A DNA stretch of 60,471 nucleotides from contig JAHEZJ010000035.1 in assembly GCA_023251135.1 (NCBI GenBank), forward strand, positions 9,287-69,757. Reading direction: 5' to 3'. This DNA is from Flavobacterium sp. GTDB taxonomy: Bacteria; Bacteroidota; Bacteroidia; Flavobacteriales; Flavobacteriaceae. Within the stretch, counting starts at the first letter, position 1. The number at the start of each line of letters is the position of its first letter. The notes beneath the pieces are model-generated. The model was not told the DNA's origin and ran no database searches. It saw only the letters and a program-made list of their open reading frames with translations. The position numbers were made by a program, and so were the translations under genes. Positions 51,115 to 59,462 of the stretch are shown piece by piece.

Positions 51115-52602
51115 TTACGATTTGAACCAGCCGGCTACCAACTCGTCTTCAAACGAAGTAGCGTCCTTGTGAACAAATTCATTAGTATTTTTGTTATAAG
51201 TATAGTCCAAAGCCCATTCTGTATGGTTTTTAGCCAAATCTTTGATGCTTTCGCAAACAAAAGCAATTTCTTTATCAGTAGTAGTTGGGTGAATTGACAT
51301 TCTGATCCATCCGGGTTTTTTGATTAAATCGCCAATAGTAATTTCGTTTACCAGTTTATTAGAAGTTTCCTGATCTACGTGCAATAAAAAGTGACCGTAA
51401 GTTCCGGCACAACTGCATCCACCTCTGGTTTGAATTCCGAATTTATCGTTCAGTAATTTCACTCCTAAATTAAAATGAAGATTTTCGATAAAAAACGAAA
51501 CAACTCCCAAACGGTTTTTATGCTGTCCCGCTAAGATCTTAATATTGGAAACGGAGTCTAATTCATTAAAAACATAGTCTACAATCTCATGCTCGCGTTG
51601 CAGGATGTTTTCGATTCCCATTTCCTCTTTTAGCTCAATAGCCAGTGCGGTTTTAATAACCTGAAGAAAACCCGGAGTACCGCCATCTTCACGATCCTCA
51701 ATGTTATCTATATATTTATGTTCACCCCACGGATTGGTCCAGCTCACTGTTCCTCCTCCGGGACAATCCGGGATCATATTATTGTATAATTTTTTATTAA
51801 AAATTAAAACGCCTGAAGTTCCAGGGCCTCCTAAAAATTTGTGCGGTGAAAAGAAAATAGCATCCAAATACGCTTCCGGATCTTCGGGATGCATATCGAT
51901 TTCTACATAGGGTCCTGAACAGGCAAAATCAACAAAACAAACGCCATTGTGCTTGTGCATTAACTTTGCAGCCTCATGAAACGGTGTTTTCAAACCCGTA
52001 ACATTCGAACAGGAGGTGATAGAAGCAATCTTGATCATTCTGTCGTTGTATTTCTCCAGCAATTGCTCTAAATTATCCAGGCAAAAAAGTCCTTTTTCAC
52101 AAGATGGAATAATTTCAACATCGGCAATCGTTTCTAACCACGACGTTTGATTGGAATGATGTTCCATATGAGAAATAAAAACAACAGGACGTTTTTCAGC
52201 AGGAACAACCGTACAATCTTTTAAATTCTCAGGGATTTTTAAACCTAAAATACGTTGAAATTTATTGACAACACCAGTCATTCCGGTACCATCTGTGATC
52301 AATACATCGTCGTTACTGGCATTTGTATGACGTTTAATGATCGATCTGGCATGATGATAGGCTTTTGTCATGGCAGTACCTGACACGGTAGTTTCAGTAT
52401 GCGTATTGGCAACAAAAGGCCCGAATTCATTGAGAATTTTCTCTTCAATAGGTCGGTATAACCTTCCGCTGGCAGTCCAATCGGTATAAATAATCTGTTT
52501 TTTGCCGTAAGGAGACGTAAATTCCTGATTAATTCCTACAATATTCTTTCTAAAATCCTGAAAATAGGTTTCTAAAGTGATGGTACTATTTTTGCTGTTC
52601 AT
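51115..52602 (-). CDS. Class V aminotransferase-fold PLP enzyme (SufS/Csd-like)
   Basis: 495 aa from the Met at 52602; the frame opens at 52662 but a promoter overlaps that stretch. PLP fold type I: DDVLITDGTGMTGVVNKFQR (cofactor region), HHSNQTSW, CFVDFACSGPYVEIDMH, then AIFFSPHKFLGGPGTSG with the Schiff-base Lys. A Cys-rich stretch RGGCSCAGTYGHFLL lies near residue 415; CSCAG is seen in cysteine-desulfurase relatives. It may release sulfur or act on an amino acid; unclear. 495 aa is long for SufS. An echo of its 3' end lies downstream. Confidence 0.82.
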   Translation of the reverse strand: MNSKNSTITLETYFQDFRKNIVGINQEFTSPYGKKQIIYTDWTASGRLYRPIEEKILNEFGPFVANTHTETTVSGTAMTKAYHHARSIIKRHTNASNDDVLITDGTGMTGVVNKFQRILGLKIPENLKDCTVVPAEKRPVVFISHMEHHSNQTSWLETIADVEIIPSCEKGLFCLDNLEQLLEKYNDRMIKIASITSCSNVTGLKTPFHEAAKLMHKHNGVCFVDFACSGPYVEIDMHPEDPEAYLDAIFFSPHKFLGGPGTSGVLIFNKKLYNNMIPDCPGGGTVSWTNPWGEHKYIDNIEDREDGGTPGFLQVIKTALAIELKEEMGIENILQREHEIVDYVFNELDSVSNIKILAGQHKNRLGVVSFFIENLHFNLGVKLLNDKFGIQTRGGCSCAGTYGHFLLHVDQETSNKLVNEITIGDLIKKPGWIRMSIHPTTTDKEIAFVCESIKDLAKNHTEWALDYTYNKNTNEFVHKDATSFEDELVAGWFKS

Positions 52603-52623
52603 TAGTGTGCCTGAGTTTGATTG

Positions 52624-52654
52624 CAAATATATTGCTTTTTTATAGAATTGCGAA
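52624..52654 (-). promoter_or_regulatory. Promoter of the class V aminotransferase gene
   Basis: Minus-strand TTCG (52654-52651), 19 nt, TATATTTG (52631-52624). The transcript starts near 52618, downstream of the frame's first Met, which supports the start at 52602. Confidence 0.5.
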
Positions 52655-52783
52655 TTTATCAATTGTAAACTTCAAAAGATAAATAACTGCTTAGTTTCTT
52701 TATTTAAATTATCTTTTTACTAATAATTTATCACAATATTCTATCGGATTAATAGGCATTAAAAATTTAAACAATACTATTTT

Positions 52784-53317
52784 ATGGGAAATTTATCAGT
52801 TGCCACTTTTGGTGGAGGATGTTTTTGGTGTATTGAAGCTGTAATTCAGCGTTTAAAAGGAGTAGAATCCTTAAAATCAGGGTATTCAGGAGGTTTTATT
52901 AAAAACCCGCCCTATCGTGAAGTTTGTACTGGCAGAACCGGTCATGCAGAAGTCATACAAGTCACCTTTAATCCTGACATAATTTCATACCACGACTTGA
53001 TTTTTATATTCATGACAAGCCACGACCCTACCACTTTAAACCGTCAGGGTGCAGATAGCGGAACACAATACCGCTCGATCGTTTTATATCACGATGACGA
53101 ACAAAAAGCAGTGGCAGAACAGGTTTTTGAGGAAGTAAAAGCTTTCTACGAAGATCCGATTGTGACACAGCTCGTTCCGTTTGAAGTTTTCTATGAAGCC
53201 GAAGCGGATCATCAAAATTATTACAACAACAATCAGGAAGCCCGTTACTGTCAAATCGTAATTGATCCTAAAGTGCACAAACTGAAAAAAATGTACGCTG
53301 ACAGACTAGTTGACTAA
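52784..53317 (+). CDS. msrA: Peptide-methionine (S)-S-oxide reductase
   Basis: 177 aa. Catalytic motif GCFWC at residues 12-16 (Cys13 is the nucleophile), then VESLKSGYSGG, GRTGHAEVIQVTF and the substrate block HDPTTLNRQGADSGTQYRS, all in the order of MsrA. It repairs oxidised methionine. No signal peptide, so cytosolic. No MsrB domain is fused. The gene lies 121 bases downstream of the divergent frame end and 105 before selO. Confidence 0.96.
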   Translation: MGNLSVATFGGGCFWCIEAVIQRLKGVESLKSGYSGGFIKNPPYREVCTGRTGHAEVIQVTFNPDIISYHDLIFIFMTSHDPTTLNRQGADSGTQYRSIVLYHDDEQKAVAEQVFEEVKAFYEDPIVTQLVPFEVFYEAEADHQNYYNNNQEARYCQIVIDPKVHKLKKMYADRLVD

Positions 53318-53422
53318 ATAAACCTTTTTTCCACAGCTTAAAAAGAGAAACTCCATTATTTTACGCTGCTAAAACAGATAGAATATAAGTTATTCCAAGC
53401 TGTCGTAAAGAAAAAAATACTA

Positions 53423-54991
53423 ATGAAAAATTTAAAAATAAATAATCGATTTACCGCTGAACTGCCTGCAGATCCAAACGAAACCAATGAAGTTCGTCAG
53501 GTCTCCAATGCGCTTTTCTCTTATGTAGATCCAACAAAACCATCAAATCCTAAACTTATTCATGCTTCTGCAGAAGTGGCAGAATTGGTTGGAATTTCGA
53601 CTGCTGAAATTCAGTCTGAGTCGTTTTTGAATGTCTTTTCGGGAAAAGAAATTCTTCCGGAAACACGTCCGTACGCCATGTGTTATGCGGGGCATCAGTT
53701 TGGAAACTGGGCTGGACAATTGGGTGACGGTCGTGCCATTAACTTAACAGAAGTCGAACACAATGATGAATCTTTTACACTACAGTTAAAAGGTGCAGGA
53801 AAAACACCCTATTCCCGAACCGCCGATGGTCTGGCTGTACTGCGTTCGTCTGTAAGAGAGTATCTGTGTGCCGAAGCCATGTTTTATTTAGGCGTTCCCA
53901 CTACCCGATCGCTTTCGCTTATAACATCAGGAGATCAGGTTTTACGCGATATTTTATACAACGGAAATTCAGCTTACGAAAAAGGCGCCATTGTTTGCCG
54001 TGTTGCTCCTTCGTTTATCCGTTTTGGCAGCTTCGAAATGCTGACTGCCCGAAATGAGCTCCAAAATCTAAAACAATTTGTTGAGTACAACATCAAACAT
54101 TATTTCCCTGAAATTAAGGGAGAACCTAAAGAACAGTATTTACAATTCTTTAAAGCCGTAGCCGATACTACCCGCGAAATGATTCTGCACTGGCAGCGTG
54201 TAGGTTTTGTACACGGTGTGATGAATACCGATAATATGTCGATTCATGGAATCACAATTGATTATGGCCCTTACGGCTGGCTCGAAAACTACGATCCAAA
54301 CTGGACACCCAATACAACCGACAGTCAATACAGAAGGTATCGTTTTGGGAATCAGCCACAGATTGCACAATGGAATTTGTACCAACTGGCCAATGCTATT
54401 TATCCTTTAATCAATGAAGCGGAACCTTTAGAAAAAATACTGGAATCGTTTATTACTGATTTTGATTCCGATTACAAAACAATGTTTTTAAGCAAATTAG
54501 GGCTATTCACTTCAACCGAAACTGATAGCGAGCTAATTACTGCTTTAGAAAATACACTACAATTATCGGAGACAGATATGACCATTTTCTTTCGAAATTT
54601 GAGCAACATCCAAAAATCAGATTCTGCAGAGAAAGCAATAGAAAAAATCAAGGACGCATTTTATATTCCGGAACAAATTTCGGGCACCGTTTTAGAATCA
54701 TGGCAAAACTGGTTTACGGCCTATCTCGAAAGGCTTCAAACAGAATCACTTTCTGACCAGGAGCGCGCTGAAAAAATGAATACCATAAATCCGAAATACG
54801 TACTGCGAAACTATATGGCCCAATTAGCCATTGATGCAGCCGACAAAGAAGATTATTCACTAATCGATGAGCTTTATACGCTTTTGCAAAAACCTTATGA
54901 CGAACAGCCGGAATACCAAAAATGGTTCGCCAAACGCCCGGATTGGGCAAGATCTAAAGTGGGCTGTTCTATGCTTTCCTGTAGCTCTTAG
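53423..54991 (+). CDS. selO: Protein adenylyltransferase SelO
   Basis: 522 aa. A pseudokinase-like enzyme that moves AMP from ATP to Ser/Thr/Tyr of target proteins. Blocks: YAMCYAGHQFGNWAGQLGDG, LKGAGKTPYSRTADGLAVLR (nucleotide site), EYLCAEAMFYLGVPTTRSLS, VHGVMNTDNMSIHGITIDYG (catalytic region) and GPYGWLENYDP. It ends in SCSS; the final C-S-S matches the position of U-S-S in selenoprotein O of animals. The end of the gene is echoed 101 bases further on. Confidence 0.95.
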   Translation: MKNLKINNRFTAELPADPNETNEVRQVSNALFSYVDPTKPSNPKLIHASAEVAELVGISTAEIQSESFLNVFSGKEILPETRPYAMCYAGHQFGNWAGQLGDGRAINLTEVEHNDESFTLQLKGAGKTPYSRTADGLAVLRSSVREYLCAEAMFYLGVPTTRSLSLITSGDQVLRDILYNGNSAYEKGAIVCRVAPSFIRFGSFEMLTARNELQNLKQFVEYNIKHYFPEIKGEPKEQYLQFFKAVADTTREMILHWQRVGFVHGVMNTDNMSIHGITIDYGPYGWLENYDPNWTPNTTDSQYRRYRFGNQPQIAQWNLYQLANAIYPLINEAEPLEKILESFITDFDSDYKTMFLSKLGLFTSTETDSELITALENTLQLSETDMTIFFRNLSNIQKSDSAEKAIEKIKDAFYIPEQISGTVLESWQNWFTAYLERLQTESLSDQERAEKMNTINPKYVLRNYMAQLAIDAADKEDYSLIDELYTLLQKPYDEQPEYQKWFAKRPDWARSKVGCSMLSCSS

Positions 54992-54995
54992 CTTT

Positions 54996-55019
54996 TGTAG
55001 TCCCGAATTCACGAATTTA
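54996..55019 (+). repeat. Partial copy of the long CCCGAATTCACGAATTT repeat
   Basis: TTGTAGTCCCGAATTCACGA then ATTT is the left arm alone of the hairpin at 55097-55166, immediately after the selO stop. The right arm is missing. Confidence 0.65.
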
Positions 55020-55059
55020 TTTTTTTGATAAACTTCCTCTGAATAAATGAACACCGCAG

Positions 55060-55092
55060 ATTGGCTGCTCAATACTATCCTGTAGCTCTTAG
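55060..55092 (+). pseudogene. Echo of the 3' end of selO
   Basis: In frame with a TAG this reads IGCSILSCSS, against VGCSMLSCSS at the end of selO. Codons differ at third positions (TGC for TGT, TCA for TCT, CTA for CTT) while the C-S-S end is kept. The repeat that follows selO follows this echo too, now complete. Confidence 0.75.
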
Positions 55093-55096
55093 TTTT

Positions 55097-55166
55097 TATA
55101 GTCTCGAATTCACGAATTTTACTTTCGTAAGTTCATAAAAGTAAAATTCGTGAATTCGGGACTATA
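55097..55166. terminator. Long repeat hairpin between selO and ypdA
   Basis: 29-bp arms, 55097-55125 and 55138-55166, with one mismatch and a 12-nt loop (TATAGTCTCGAATTCACGAA against its complement at the far end). It lies between convergent genes and probably ends both transcripts. Confidence 0.8.
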
Positions 55167-55169
55167 AAT

Positions 55170-56135
55170 TTATTTTGAAGTAATATAATCCACAATCATA
55201 TTAGCATGAACACGGGAGTTTTCTATAAACCATTTGTGTGTGTACATGCCTCCACAAATTACACCGGCCAAAAACAAACCCTCTACATTCGTTTCCATCG
55301 TTTCCGGATGGTAGGTTGGAGTTCTTAGTTCATCTTCCGCTAATTGTATCCCCATTTTTTCCAGAAAAGTCAAATCTGGCTTGTAACCGGTTAACGCAAG
55401 TACAAAATCATTCTCGAGTGTAATTTTCCCCGTAGGAGTTTCTATTTCGACTTCATTTTCACGAATTTCAGTGATATTCGATTCAAAATAAGCCTTGATA
55501 CTGCCTTCGGCAATTCGGTTTTCAATATCGGGCTTCGCCCAGTATTTAACCCTGCTGTTGATCACGTCTTTTCGGATAACCATCGTCACATTTGCTCCTT
55601 TTCGCCAACATTCCAATGCTGCATCTACCGAAGAGTTATTTGCTCCTACAACCAGAACATTCCTGAAAGCATATTCATGGGCTTCTTTATAATAGTGACG
55701 CACTTTTGGCAGCTGCTCCCCTTTTACATTCATTTCAATCGGAATATCATAAAAACCGGTTGCAATCACAACATTCCTGGCTTTATAAACAGCCTTGTCG
55801 GTGGTAATTTTAAAAGAAGCATCAGCCTGCTTTTCAACCTGGGTCACTCTTTCAAACAACTGAATCGAAAAATTAAAGTATCGGTGAATGTTCCGATAAT
55901 ATTCCAAAGCTTCCTGACGACCTGGCTTTGGCGCCAGACAACTGAACGGAATATCTCCAATTTCAAGTCTTTCGGCAGTGGAGAAAAAAGTCATATACAA
56001 AGGATAATTGAAAATACTATTCACAAGAGCGCCTTTTTCAATAATCAGATAACGCAAACCTTTTTTCTGAGCTTCGATTGCACAGGCCAGACCAATTGGA
56101 CCACCCCCTACAATAATCAAATCGTATACTTCCAT
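55170..56135 (-). CDS. ypdA: YpdA-family FAD/NAD(P)-dependent oxidoreductase
   Basis: 321 aa from the Met at 56135; the frame opens six codons earlier inside the CYTH gene. FAD site LIIVGGGPIGLACAIEAQKK at the start and NAD(P) site FRNVLVVGANNSSVDAALEC in the middle; VLALTGYKPD and NVEGLFLAGVICGGMYTHKW close the fold. YpdA reduces bacillithiol disulfide in Bacillota; its use in this phylum is less certain. It begins 5 bases after the CYTH gene, so the two are co-transcribed. Confidence 0.88.
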   Translation of the reverse strand: MEVYDLIIVGGGPIGLACAIEAQKKGLRYLIIEKGALVNSIFNYPLYMTFFSTAERLEIGDIPFSCLAPKPGRQEALEYYRNIHRYFNFSIQLFERVTQVEKQADASFKITTDKAVYKARNVVIATGFYDIPIEMNVKGEQLPKVRHYYKEAHEYAFRNVLVVGANNSSVDAALECWRKGANVTMVIRKDVINSRVKYWAKPDIENRIAEGSIKAYFESNITEIRENEVEIETPTGKITLENDFVLALTGYKPDLTFLEKMGIQLAEDELRTPTYHPETMETNVEGLFLAGVICGGMYTHKWFIENSRVHANMIVDYITSK

Positions 56136-56140
56136 AAACT

Positions 56141-56614
56141 TTACTTCTTCCATTCTTTAAAAGGATTCTTACTCAGATAAGCATTGTAGTATCGTGGATC
56201 ATCCGTTACCTCTTCTCCCAGCCAATCCGGTTTTTCAAAAGGTTCTGTTTCCGATTCCAGTTCTATTTCGGCCATCACCAATCCTTCATTTTCTCCGTAA
56301 AATTCGTCTACTTCAAAAATGTGTTTTCCTGATTTTATCTCATAGCGCGTCTTTTCAATCTTTCCTTTTTCACATAATTTAAGCAATTCCAATGCTTCAT
56401 CCAGCGGGATTTCATTTTCCCATTCAAAACGGGACATTCCGCCCTGATGGCTGATTCCTTTTATGGTAATAAAACCTCTTTCCCCTTTAATACGCACACG
56501 AACCGTTCTTTCAGGAACAGCACTTAAGTATCCCTGGGCAATTTTATTGTGTGCAAAAGCCTGCTCTTTAAAATCAGCTGATTTTACAAGAAACTTTCTT
56601 TCTATTTCGACCAT
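56141..56614 (-). CDS. CYTH-domain protein
   Basis: 157 aa. It begins MVEIERKFLVKS, with the ExExK signature of the CYTH tunnel-fold, and continues GYLSAVPERTVRVRIKGERG (Arg pair for phosphates), ITIKGISHQGGMSRFEWENE and VDEFYGENEGLVMAEIELES. The family hydrolyses triphosphates such as inorganic triphosphate or makes cAMP; the role here is unknown. It leads the transcript with ypdA. Confidence 0.92.
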   Translation of the reverse strand: MVEIERKFLVKSADFKEQAFAHNKIAQGYLSAVPERTVRVRIKGERGFITIKGISHQGGMSRFEWENEIPLDEALELLKLCEKGKIEKTRYEIKSGKHIFEVDEFYGENEGLVMAEIELESETEPFEKPDWLGEEVTDDPRYYNAYLSKNPFKEWKK

Positions 56615-56783
56615 TTTGATGCCTGAATTTAATTTTTATGCAAGTTACTCAATTTAATCTGGCCTGAGAATTGAAATTACAGGAATCGTTACGTTTTGAA
56701 CTTCATTGACACAACGCCCTCATAATTAGAGAAATAACTTTAAAATAACTGATTATTAATCGGTTATGTATTTATTTTTTTGT

Positions 56784-56791
56784 TAAATTTG
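56784..56791 (+). promoter_or_regulatory. -7 element for the OmpA-like gene
   Basis: TAAATTTG, a full match to TAnnTTTG, 23 bases before the start codon at 56815. No well-placed TTTG is visible upstream. Confidence 0.45.
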
Positions 56792-56814
56792 ATAGAATCT
56801 TAACTTCATCACTT

Positions 56815-57726
56815 ATGTCTAAAAAAGCACTTTATCTACTAGGCATTGCAATAACCATTATTTTAGGTACCTTTTTGTATTTGAAATTTTGCTGCAATTG
56901 TACTATGAAAACACCTGCGGTTGATACCGAAAAAGTATCGACAGTTGTGGCTCAGGACGATACTTCTGTCCCTTTTATTCTAAATGGTTCGGGAATTGAC
57001 TATCATACCAATGATAACCTCAAGTTCCTTAAAAACAGTTTTGCAGTCGTACTGCCTGTGAGTGATTCTGTATCAATTGGAGTTCAAAACCTTAAAACCT
57101 TTTTGATCGCTAATCCGAAGCAAAAAATTACGATAACAGGTTATGCAACTTCAGATGAAACCAACACAACTGCTGCGGAAAATCTGGGTCTGGCACGAGC
57201 GAATGAAATCAAAAAGTATTTTGTATCACAAGGCATCGCTGAGGCGCAGTTAAATACAAAAGGTGAAGTGATCGACAAATGGAAAACGATAAAAGACACG
57301 CTAATAGGACCTGCTGAATATACATTTGATGCTCCCGAAGCTGCTCCGGCAGTAACCGATGACTGGGTGATTTTGAAAGAAAAAATCAATGGCGATCCGC
57401 TCATTCTACATTTCAATACCAATAAATCCAGCGATCACTTAACAGCTGCCGAAGAACAAAAAGTAGCCGATTTAGTGAAGTATACGGAACACGTAAAAGA
57501 AGCCGTTATTCTGGTCGTTGGCCATAGCGATAATGTTGGAAATCGGGATTCGAACGTAACTCTTGGTCAAAAAAGAGCAGAGTTTTCTAAGAATTATTTG
57601 TCTAAAAAAGGGATTGACGGGAACCGTATTACCACTGAATCAAAAGGCCCTGATGAGCCTATAGGTGAAAATACCACTGCTGAAGGCAAAGCAACCAATA
57701 GAAGAACTGTTATCACAATTAAATAA
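56815..57726 (+). CDS. Membrane-anchored protein with two OmpA-like domains
   Basis: 303 aa. One N-terminal hydrophobic helix (LYLLGIAITIILGTFLYLKF) followed by CCNC, so anchored in a membrane or a lipoprotein. A first OmpA-like domain covers about 60-150 (ITITGYATSDETNTTAAENL, GLARANEIKKYFVSQGI), and a second, complete domain covers 190-303 (LILHFNTNKSSDHLTAAEEQ, VVGHSDNVGNRDSNVTLGQK, RAEFSKNYLSKKGID, ATNRRTVITIK). OmpA domains bind peptidoglycan. The second keeps the Asp and Arg used for diaminopimelate. It is followed 19 bases later by the HhH protein. Confidence 0.82.
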   Translation: MSKKALYLLGIAITIILGTFLYLKFCCNCTMKTPAVDTEKVSTVVAQDDTSVPFILNGSGIDYHTNDNLKFLKNSFAVVLPVSDSVSIGVQNLKTFLIANPKQKITITGYATSDETNTTAAENLGLARANEIKKYFVSQGIAEAQLNTKGEVIDKWKTIKDTLIGPAEYTFDAPEAAPAVTDDWVILKEKINGDPLILHFNTNKSSDHLTAAEEQKVADLVKYTEHVKEAVILVVGHSDNVGNRDSNVTLGQKRAEFSKNYLSKKGIDGNRITTESKGPDEPIGENTTAEGKATNRRTVITIK

Positions 57727-57745
57727 CTAATCAAAATATACTATC

Positions 57746-58300
57746 ATGAATATACCTTGTATCTTAATACCGGCCCTAGTGGGATTAATCTGTGGAATTT
57801 TGGGTTACTTACTGGGAAAAATGAATTCTAAAGGTGATGATTCACTTGCATTGTCTTTGCAAGCTGATCTGGATGCCTGTAAAGCAAATACCCGAAATCT
57901 GAATGCTAAAATTTCTACGCTGGAAGCTGAATTGGCCGCAAAAGCTAAGGTTAACGCAGCACCACAATCATTTGCCGCTACAGCAGCGGCAGCTCTAATA
58001 CCTTTTGACGGCGCATTGGCCGCAACTGTCTACGGTAAGAAAATAAAAGAGAATGACTTGAAAGTAGTGGAAGGAATCGGTCCAAAAATTGAAGCGTTAT
58101 TCAATGCAGCAGGCATCAAAACATGGCATGAACTATCAGAAGCTTCCACCGAAAAGCTACAATCCATACTGGATGCGGGAGGTGAAAATTATTCTATTCA
58201 CAATCCAAGTACCTGGGCGAGACAAGCATTGCTTGCTTATCAGGGTAAATGGCAGGAATTAAAAGACTGGCAGGACAACTTACAGGGCGGAAAAGAATAA
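57746..58300 (+). CDS. Membrane protein with coiled coil and helix-hairpin-helix domain
   Basis: 184 aa. An N-terminal membrane helix (ILIPALVGLICGILGYLLGK), a coiled coil at 35-72 (LQADLDACKANTRNLNAKIS), an Ala-rich linker, and at 105-165 a helix-hairpin-helix type domain, LKVVEGIGPKIEALFNAAGI then KTWHELSEASTEKLQSILD. The VEGIGPKI loop is the usual hairpin for DNA or protein binding. Function unknown. It follows the OmpA-like gene by 19 bases, so they are co-transcribed; a terminator follows. Confidence 0.78.
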   Translation: MNIPCILIPALVGLICGILGYLLGKMNSKGDDSLALSLQADLDACKANTRNLNAKISTLEAELAAKAKVNAAPQSFAATAAAALIPFDGALAATVYGKKIKENDLKVVEGIGPKIEALFNAAGIKTWHELSEASTEKLQSILDAGGENYSIHNPSTWARQALLAYQGKWQELKDWQDNLQGGKE

Positions 58301-58321
58301 ATCCAAAATCAATATAACCTT

Positions 58322-58349
58322 AAAAACTGGCTTGAAGCCAGTTTTTTTT
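58322..58349. terminator. Terminator between the HhH gene and menC
   Basis: ACTGGCT / AGCCAGT 7-bp stem extended by A/T pairs, with a 3-nt loop and an 8-base T-run. It also overlaps the stop of the minus-strand menC-like gene. Confidence 0.8.
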
Positions 58350-59394
58350 ATGCATTAATGAGAAAATCAAAATCCCAATGTTTTGTAGTATTGTACCATA
58401 ACTGCCCTTGTGAAACTTCAAGCGGACAATCAAAATTATTGGTATAAAGTCCTCCGGTTCCTAAACCCTGAGGCATTACAGCGTTTTGCAGGAAAGTCCA
58501 TTGTGCAATTGCATTGAGACCAATATTACTTTCTAATGCCGAAGTAATCCACCAGCCAATTTGATACTTATCTGCCAGATCAATCCATTCCTTTGTGCCT
58601 TTGAAACCTCCAATAAAACTAGGCTTCAAAATAATATACTGCGGTCTGATTTTTTGCAAGAGACTTTCTTTTTCTTCCAACGAAAAAACTCCGATCAATT
58701 CTTCATCCAAAGCAATGGGAAATGGTGTTGTTTCACACAAATCAGCCATTGCAGCAATATTCCCTTTTTTTATAGGCTGCTCAATACTATGCAATTGATA
58801 TGCACTCAATTGATTTAGCTTACCTAAAGCTTCGTCTAAACCAAAAGCCCCGTTAGCATCCACCCTGATTTCAATTTGTTCTGCTGAAAAATGACTGCGG
58901 ATAGAAGCTAACAATTCAAGTTCTTTTTCAAAATCAATAGCGCCTATCTTAAGTTTTATGCAGTTAAATCCAGCCGCTAATTTCTCTTCAATTTGTTCTT
59001 TCATATAGGAAGCTTCCCCCATCCAGACCAAACCATTTATGATAATTGATTTTAAACCAGCGGTAAAATACGAAGGTAACAAAACAAACGGATTTTCATT
59101 TTTAAGAGATAAAAACGCCATTTCAACTCCAAATTGTATGGATGGGAATTCCAATAAAGCATTCCAGAGTGCTTCTTCTCCCAAATGAATATTCTTACAC
59201 GTCCATTGCAGTTTTTCTTCGTAATCTTCACGGTCATCAGCACTCAGTCCGCGAAGAATCCCACACTCTCCTATCCCTTTTTTACCGTTCTCTTCCAGAA
59301 CAATAAACCAGGTTTCTTTCTCCGTCATAACGCCTCTGGAAGTCCCGGAAGGTCGTTTAAACTCAAGCATGTATTTGTGACAGGTTGCTTTCAT
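58348..59394 (-). CDS. menC: o-Succinylbenzoate synthase (enolase superfamily)
   Basis: 348 aa from the Met at 59394. It dehydrates SHCHC to o-succinylbenzoate in menaquinone synthesis. Enolase-superfamily features: catalytic K-x-K in NCIKLKIGAIDFE, metal ligands Asp in IRVDANGAF, Glu in HSIEQPIKKG and Asp/Glu in IALDEELIG, and Lys in IILKPSFIGG, all in order. The family also has dipeptide epimerases; the pattern fits MenC better, but this is a call from memory. No other men genes are in the window. Confidence 0.82.
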   Translation of the reverse strand: MKATCHKYMLEFKRPSGTSRGVMTEKETWFIVLEENGKKGIGECGILRGLSADDREDYEEKLQWTCKNIHLGEEALWNALLEFPSIQFGVEMAFLSLKNENPFVLLPSYFTAGLKSIIINGLVWMGEASYMKEQIEEKLAAGFNCIKLKIGAIDFEKELELLASIRSHFSAEQIEIRVDANGAFGLDEALGKLNQLSAYQLHSIEQPIKKGNIAAMADLCETTPFPIALDEELIGVFSLEEKESLLQKIRPQYIILKPSFIGGFKGTKEWIDLADKYQIGWWITSALESNIGLNAIAQWTFLQNAVMPQGLGTGGLYTNNFDCPLEVSQGQLWYNTTKHWDFDFLINA

Positions 59395-59462
59395 ATTGTA
59401 CTCCAACTACATAAGTAATACCACAGCAAAGTATGCCGGCAGACTTATACAGTTTTTTACTT

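Noticed and set aside
55677-56180. 167-codon plus-strand ORF opposite ypdA
   Set aside because: Antisense to a clear FAD/NAD enzyme; translation lacks any domain pattern.
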